Of a stretch of 25,387 nt of DNA, positions 20,095 through 25,387 are shown in pieces (positions within the stretch are counted from its first letter, which is position 1; each line of letters starts with the position of its first letter). Below the pieces are notes generated by a model that saw nothing but the letters and a program-made list of their open reading frames with translations, did not search any database and had not been told where the DNA came from. Source of the stretch: Conidiobolus incongruus B7586 (Eukaryota > Entomophthoromycota > Entomophthoromycetes > Entomophthorales > Conidiobolaceae); the NCBI GenBank assembly GCA_000697335.1, contig JNEM01009940.1:1-25387 (forward strand), read 5' to 3'. A program made the position numbers and the translations under genes.

Positions 20095-20475
20095 GCTTAA
20101 ATAATAATAAACCTTTAATAATTTATAGTCTTGAATTTTATTCAATTTTTTGCTAATTAATTTTCAAGTTTTACAGTTAAAACTTAAAGTTGAAATTTTG
20201 TAAAATATGATTTAATTTATGGTTATCATTTAGATTTTTAAGCTATATAAACTTAATCTAATTATTTTTTATATTGCTTTAATGTCAAATACCACAATGA
20301 AGGTGTATTTACTTGGAATAAATATTTTGAGGGTAAAATGTGTGATGAAACTAATTGGGACTTGGATAAAAATCCCATCATTTAAATTAATCATTTAAAT
20401 ATAAATAAAAACTTAATAAAATGATGATTCAGATTGTTGATTGAATAAATAGTATTATAATATTTAACACTTAAT
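20095..20475. other. Spacer with a short coding-like fragment
   Basis: Between the PDI-like and coactosin-PH genes. Positions 20257-20385 form an open plus-strand frame of 42 codons without a starting ATG, ending in TAA. It is rich in Trp, Glu and Asp (FTWNKYFEG, ETNWDLDKNP), unlike random AT-rich DNA. A second frame from ATG at 20282 gives 38 codons. It may be the remnant of a terminal exon or a very small gene; no family was recognised. Confidence 0.35.
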
Positions 20476-22072
20476 ATGGCGTGTGATTTAAGCGATCCAG
20501 CAATTGCTCAAGCTTATAAAAATATTTTAGACGGAACCACTTCTTGGTAATCTATTTAACATTTTTATAATTATTCAGGATTATCAATTCAATAAATTTT
20601 TACTCATTATGCTAAATCAACACTCTTTAATTCATTATCTTTGTTATTTTTAGGCTTATTATCGGCTATAAAGATACTCGTGATAAATTATCTTTATATG
20701 AAGAAGGAACTGGTGATATTGAAGAATTCCGTGAAAAAATCAAAGAGCCTGTTCTTTATGGTTTATTACGCTCAAATGACCATTTAGTTTACGTCACATT
20801 TGTCGATGAACATATTAGGTAAATTTTAATAATAAAATTTTTTTTACCATATTAAATATCTATTTTTTTATTTATAGTGGTGTCCGTAGAGGTTAATATA
20901 TTTTTTAAATTCTTTCAAGTTTTGAAATTAATTTGAATTGTTTATTGAAATAGCTCGTGCTGTCGTTCATGGAAGATCTGTTGGGGCCTTATTTGATGTA
21001 TATATATAATTTTCGGTATTATATTATGAAAATTCTAACTATTTTGAATATATTTAGCAACAAGATGTTCATCTAAATATTACTAAACCTACTGAACTTA
21101 CTCAACAGGCGATTGATAAATTGATATCTGGAAAGAATGGTGATAGTCCCACAAAACCCTTGCATACTCCCGAATCTTCAGTTCCTTCTACTCCTAAAAA
21201 AGAGAATTTCACTTCTCCCAAAAATCCACCTCAACCAACTGTTGCACTTCCTGAAGTCCCTAAGCCAACAACTCCTGAACCCGCTCCTAAACCCAGAGTT
21301 GACACTCCACCCACTCCAGTTGTACCTCCTAAGCCCAAACAGCCTACACCTGAACCTGCTGCCAAGCCTACTGTTGAAACTTCACCTGTTCAAACTGGGT
21401 CACAAATCACTGGTCCTAACAACTCCACTACCGCTACCAAAATTTTACAAAGCCCCAAAGATTCCCGTTCCAGTTCCAGAAATGCTAACCATAATGAGCA
21501 AGCTACCAGCCCTATTGTCGATGGAAAGCACAAATTTAATGATGAAAAGCCAGTAGATAGTTTAAGTGAAGAAACCAAAGTGAAAATTCAAGATGCTCTC
21601 AAAAAGAGAGAGTCTGTCAAACTTCAGTATGAAAAATCCGAATCTAATGGTGATCCCACTCAGTTATCTGGTTATATAACTGTACAAGGTGGTGGATGCT
21701 TTGTAAGTGATCGATATTTTTACATTTCATTTAACATTTGAATTAATAGTAATTTTCAATAGTTCTGGAAGAGAAGATGGTTTGTATTAAGAGGAGGTGC
21801 TCTTTACTTTTACAGAGATCCCCAAGTACGTAATAAATTTTATATGTAATTTGTATTGTATCTAATCATTTACTCTTTAGGACAAATTCCCCGTCTCCTG
21901 TATCGATCTAGAGAAACACAAAATTGATCTAGTTGAGGCCTGGGAGGAAACACTTATTCCCAACAGTTTCCGTGTCACTTTAGACAACAAAGAATCCTAC
22001 TATTTCTTTAGTGACGATGCCAAACAAAAGGAACTCGCCATTGCCGGAATTACCGAATGCTCTAACGAATGA
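20476..22072 (+). CDS. Coactosin-like ADF-H and PH domain protein, seven exons
   Basis: Manual splicing gives exons 20476-20546, 20654-20818, 20878-20891, 20954-20997, 21058-21702, 21763-21825 and 21881-22072: 1194 nt, 397 residues, TGA stop. Residues 1-120 form a coactosin-type ADF-H domain, with SWLIIGYKD, VYVTFVDEHISGVRRARAVV and GRSVGALF, expected to bind F-actin without severing it. Residues about 127-220 are Pro/Thr/Lys-rich with repeated TPEPAPKP-like units, likely a flexible linker and SH3 ligand. A charged helical stretch (about 260-290) precedes a PH domain (about 302-397) with GYITVQGGGCFFWKRRWFVL, the LYFYRD strand and a C-terminal helix reaching the stop. Basic residues in strands 1-2 (KRR) suit phosphoinositide binding. 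The whole would link cortical actin to membrane. Exon 3 is 14 nt. Domain calls are confident; the native orthologue name is not known to me. Confidence 0.85.
20878..20891 (+). other. 14-nt micro-exon (exon 3) of the coactosin-PH gene
   Basis: Fourteen bases between a TTTATAG acceptor and a GTTAAT donor encode S79 (shared), G80, V81, R82, R83 and the first base of A84. The result, SGVRRARAVVHGR, is the core motif of fungal coactosin-like domains. Skipping it would remove the motif and shift the frame. Confidence 0.8.
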
Positions 22073-23298
22073 TCAGCTTTATAATATCTCAATTGTTCTT
22101 TACATTTATTTTTTAATCTCATTTAATTTAGGAAATGATCAAGTGCAATTAATTCACTTTCATTCATACTAAATAAAATTCCATTTATAATATTAATTTA
22201 TCTTTTCAATTAATAATATATATTTAATTTGATTAATAATTTTTTAAATATAATAAAATAATTTGATAGCAAGTATAATTATTTCATTTTATCTATAATG
22301 ATGTTAACGTTGATGCTGTTTATACTATGAATCCTCTTGATTAAAATATTGAATGATCGACATTTATTATTAAAATATGCCACTTTATTCAAAGTATCAT
22401 CAATAAATTTTTCATATTGCTCATTTTAATCCAAGCAATTCAATATATGAAATGGATAAATTTATTAAAACTGTCATTGACGTTGAACAAAGAATATAAG
22501 CACTTTTAATTAAGCACTTAAAATCTCTTGTTTCAATATTTCAAAGAACTAAATAATTTAATCATATGTGTTGGATTTAATGGAACGACATTTAACTACA
22601 AGGATTTTCAGACTATAACAAAAAGCTAATTTTAATGCTTTGACTTTAATCAATCTAATGACAAAAATTAATTATAAAAATAAAATTTTATAGTTAATAA
22701 TTTTTAAAATTACTTGAAATATAATAAATATTAGATAGATTGTATCCATTTTCTATTGATATATTATATGAATTTTTAAGCAATTGTTTAATTGATTATT
22801 TAGATATTATATTTGCATTCAAATAGTTTAATAATTTAACTATATTTCAATATATATATATATATATATATTGATCCATTTGATCAATATTATATTCTTA
22901 TTCTAAGATTAAGAATTTACATGTTGCTTTTATTTTATTTAATTAATATGTCTATATTTATCATTTATTATTGTAATCAAATATAATATTTCAAAATTAA
23001 AAATAAATGAATAGTTCATATTTTTTAAATTGTGACATTAATTTGTTATGGGATATATAAAATCAATCCTTTGATATTGAACAACGTGTCCATTAATATT
23101 TTAATTCGATTGATTTCATCATTAATTTCATTTGTTCATTGATTATTCACTAATCAGAAACACCAAAGCATCTAAAAACACCCAGTCAATCTATTACTGT
23201 TACTTATATAATATAAATTAATTGATAATATTTTCAACTATATTATTTATCATTTATTAATCAATATATTATAATAATCATTACTCGAATTTTCAAAG
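22073..23298. other. 1.2-kb spacer before SEC21, with a possible decayed fragment
   Basis: Mostly AT-rich with no gene. The part at about 22390-22640 reads as protein-like on the plus strand but is cut by several TAA stops, in the same manner as the island near 1990-3310; it is probably an old coding relic of unknown family. The 3' end holds the SEC21 promoter. A dinucleotide run and hairpin at 22851-22890 are listed separately. Confidence 0.4.
22851..22890. repeat. (TA)10 run leading into a 9-bp hairpin
   Basis: Ten TA units (22851-22870) overlap the inverted repeat ATATTGATC (22868-22876) and GATCAATAT (22882-22890), separated by CATTT. The structure lies in the spacer about 780 bp after the coactosin-PH stop, too far to be an obvious 3' signal. 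Confidence 0.75.
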
Positions 23299-25387
23299 AT
23301 GAGTTTTAATTTCAAAAAAGATGAAGATATTGGTGAGAAATATATTAATTAAATTTATTATGCCTTATTAACTTGTGATTATATTTATTCCAACAGATGA
23401 GTTAGAGTTATTCCAAACTCTTGATAAAACTACTGTACTTCAAGAAGCTAAAGTGTTTAACGAAAGTCCCATCAGACCCAAACAATGTCGTTTTATCCTT
23501 TCTAAGATTTTGTACCTTCTCAATACTGGTGAAGTATTTACAACCAATGAAGCTACTGAACTCTTTTTCGCTATTACCAAATTATTTCTTAGCAAAGATG
23601 TGAGTATTTTTTTCTATTTAGGACTTGTTATTCAAACTTCAATTATATACTTTCTTTTTTAATTATGCTTAACATTTTTACTAATTTGAAACATTTTAGA
23701 CTTCTTTAAGACAAATTGTTTATCTTGTTATTAAAGAACTCTCTCAAATTGCTCAAGATGTTATTATCATCACCAGTAGTTTAACTAAGGATATGCAACC
23801 AAATGCTGAGCCCTTATACAGACCCAATGCCATTAGAGCTTTATGTACTATCACAGATGTAATTTTATACACTTTGTAATTGTTTTTCATTATTTATTTC
23901 TCTTTATTTAGTCTTCTATGCTTCAAGGAATTGAAAGATTTTTAAAACAAGCTATCGTTGATAAATCTGATTCTTCCATTGGTTCAGCTGCTATTATTTC
24001 AAGTTATCATTTATACCCTACCTGTAAAGATATTATTAGACGTTGGGGTAATGAAGTAAACGAAGCTATGATTTCTAAAACTGGTGGATTTTCTATGGTT
24101 CCTTCATTCATGCGCTCTTCCCAAGCAAATCCAATCATTCAATCTACCATTATCCAATACCATGCCTTAGGTATGATGGCTAGTTTGAGGCAGAACGATC
24201 GCATGGCTACTGCCAAGTTAGTTCAATTATTCACTGGAACTGGCGGTGGTTATACTGAATCTATTCGTGATCCTTTTGCTCATTGTATGATTATCAGACT
24301 TGCTGCCAAAAGCATGGAAGAATCAAATACATTTAACTCTGCTTTATATGATAAACTCTGCAGTTGGTTGAGAAATCGCAGTGATATGGTTTCATATGAA
24401 GCTGCCAAGGCCATTTGTAATATCCCCAATATTTCTCAAGAGCAGATCTACCCTGCTATTCGCACTCTCCAACAATTTTTGTCATCCTCAAAGGCTACTC
24501 TTAGATTTGCTGCTATCCGTACTTTGAATCGTGTTGCTGTTGATCATGCCGCTGCTCTTGGAACTTGGAAACTTAACTTGGATGAACTTGTCTCCGATTC
24601 CAATCGCTCTGTTGCCACTTTTGCCATCACTGCTTTATTAAAAATTGGAACTGAATCTACTGTCGATTCTTTGATTAAACAAGTATCAACTTTGATGGGC
24701 GAAATGTCTGATGAATTCAGAATCATTGTCGTTGAAGCCATTAAGAGTTTAGGTCTTAAATTCCCCAATAAGCATAATGTCTTATTATCATTCTTAAGTG
24801 GCGTTCTCAGAGACGAAGGTGGTTTTGAATTTAAGCAATCTGTTGTTAATGCTATTATTGAGTTAGTCCAAAATGTTCCCGAATGTAAAGAAGCCGCTCT
24901 CTCTTATCTCTGTGAATTCATTGAGGATTGTGAATTCTCCAAATTATCCGTCAAAGTCCTCCACCTTCTTGGTGCTGAAGGGCCTAAAGCTTCTGCTCCT
25001 ACTTTGTACATTCGTTTTATTTATAACCGAGTGGTTTTGGAAACTGCTGTGGTCCGTGCTGCTGCAGTTAGTGCACTTTCCAGATTTGGTGTTATGGTCG
25101 CCGATGAAAATGTTAAAAAGAGCGTCCAAGTATTACTCACTCGATGCTTGGAAGATCCTGATGATGAAGTACGTGACCGTGCTGCTTGGGCTTTGAAGGT
25201 CATTAAAAACCAAGATGCCGGTGAACAGTATGTCAAACAACAAATGGTATTCCACTTGGCTACGTTGGAACAATCTCTTGCCCAATATTGTAGCAACCCA
25301 GAGGCTAAAGAAAAGCCATTTGACCCCACTCCCATTCCTGTCATTCCTAAGGGCGATGAAGACTCCTACCAATCCAACTTGCGTCAT
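23299..25387 (+). CDS. SEC21: Coatomer subunit gamma (COPI), 5' part
   Basis: Gamma-COP of the COPI coat, which drives retrograde Golgi-to-ER vesicle budding; it sits in the F-subcomplex and contacts Arf1 and cargo tails. Exons are 23299-23332, 23397-23599, 23700-23858 and 23912 onward; the frame is open to the window edge, giving the first 624 residues of a protein usually near 900. Diagnostic N-terminal motifs are [33 protein letters not shown] and [22 protein letters not shown] ([14 protein letters not shown]). The visible part is the alpha-solenoid trunk (adaptin N type) with repeated helix pairs; the C-terminal appendage domain lies beyond the window. It ends in the acidic/Pro hinge ([19 protein letters not shown]). 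Introns are confined to the first 600 bp. Codon use is richer in C-ending codons than in the neighbours, as expected for a well-expressed gene. Confidence 0.96.

Noticed and set aside
21137-21556. 139-codon plus-strand frame, Leu/Pro-rich
   Set aside because: Off-frame reading of the Pro-rich linker of the coactosin-PH gene; the real frame joins both domains.
23375-23662. 95-codon frame starting inside the first SEC21 intron
   Set aside because: The start lies in intron 1 and the end runs through the intron-2 donor; splicing gives the true gamma-COP sequence.
24544-25387. Several minus-strand frames of 61-107 codons
   Set aside because: All are antisense shadows of the SEC21 coding exon.
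1-25387. CRISPR array, bacterial operon or ribosome binding sites
   Set aside because: No spaced direct repeats of that type were seen, and introns and the Pol III tRNA show a eukaryotic nuclear sequence.

Overview
The window is nuclear DNA of a very AT-rich, intron-bearing eukaryote, most probably an early-diverging (zygomycete-grade) fungus. The reasons are the protein families present, short introns (about 48-124 nt) with GTAAGT/GTATGT-like donors and CTAAC/CTAAT branch points, very AT-rich spacers, and a tRNA-Ile(AAU) of fungal type with a TATA-like element upstream. The genes end in TAA or TGA, so the host uses the standard code. The genus cannot be fixed from sequence alone.

Layout. 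Positions 1-6786 are a gene desert of extreme AT content. It contains one GC-enriched island (about 1990-3310) that may be a decayed coding fragment or a structured RNA, and a nearly G/C-free block (about 4380-5450). A bHLH transcription factor follows on the minus strand (6787-7875), with a cluster of M-box-like E-boxes behind it. After a 2.8-kb spacer comes a seven-exon sucrose/alpha-glucoside transporter on the minus strand (10675-12857). A 1.4-kb divergent spacer leads to an intronless plus-strand gene for a WD40-propeller inositol-polyphosphate 5-phosphatase (14248-17637). Then, all on the plus strand, come tRNA-Ile (17923-17996), a 12-exon membrane-anchored PDI-like protein (18577-20094), a seven-exon coactosin-PH protein (20476-22072) and the 5' two thirds of the coatomer gamma subunit SEC21 (23299 to the window edge).

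The genes are not an operon or a cluster with one purpose. Several do share a membrane-traffic and cortical-actin theme: a phosphoinositide phosphatase with NPF and SH3-ligand motifs, a coactosin/PH protein, an ER oxidoreductase and COPI gamma. This looks like ordinary housekeeping neighbourhood rather than a designed module.

The most striking signal is exon structure. Manual splicing of three genes needs very small exons: 4 nt in the PDI-like gene, 14 and 21 nt side by side in the transporter, and 14 nt in the coactosin-PH gene. Each is bounded by canonical GT/AG sites, keeps the frame, and restores residues expected from the family. By contrast the two large regulatory or signalling genes (bHLH and 5-phosphatase) have no introns. 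All splice models here were built by eye and need RNA evidence.
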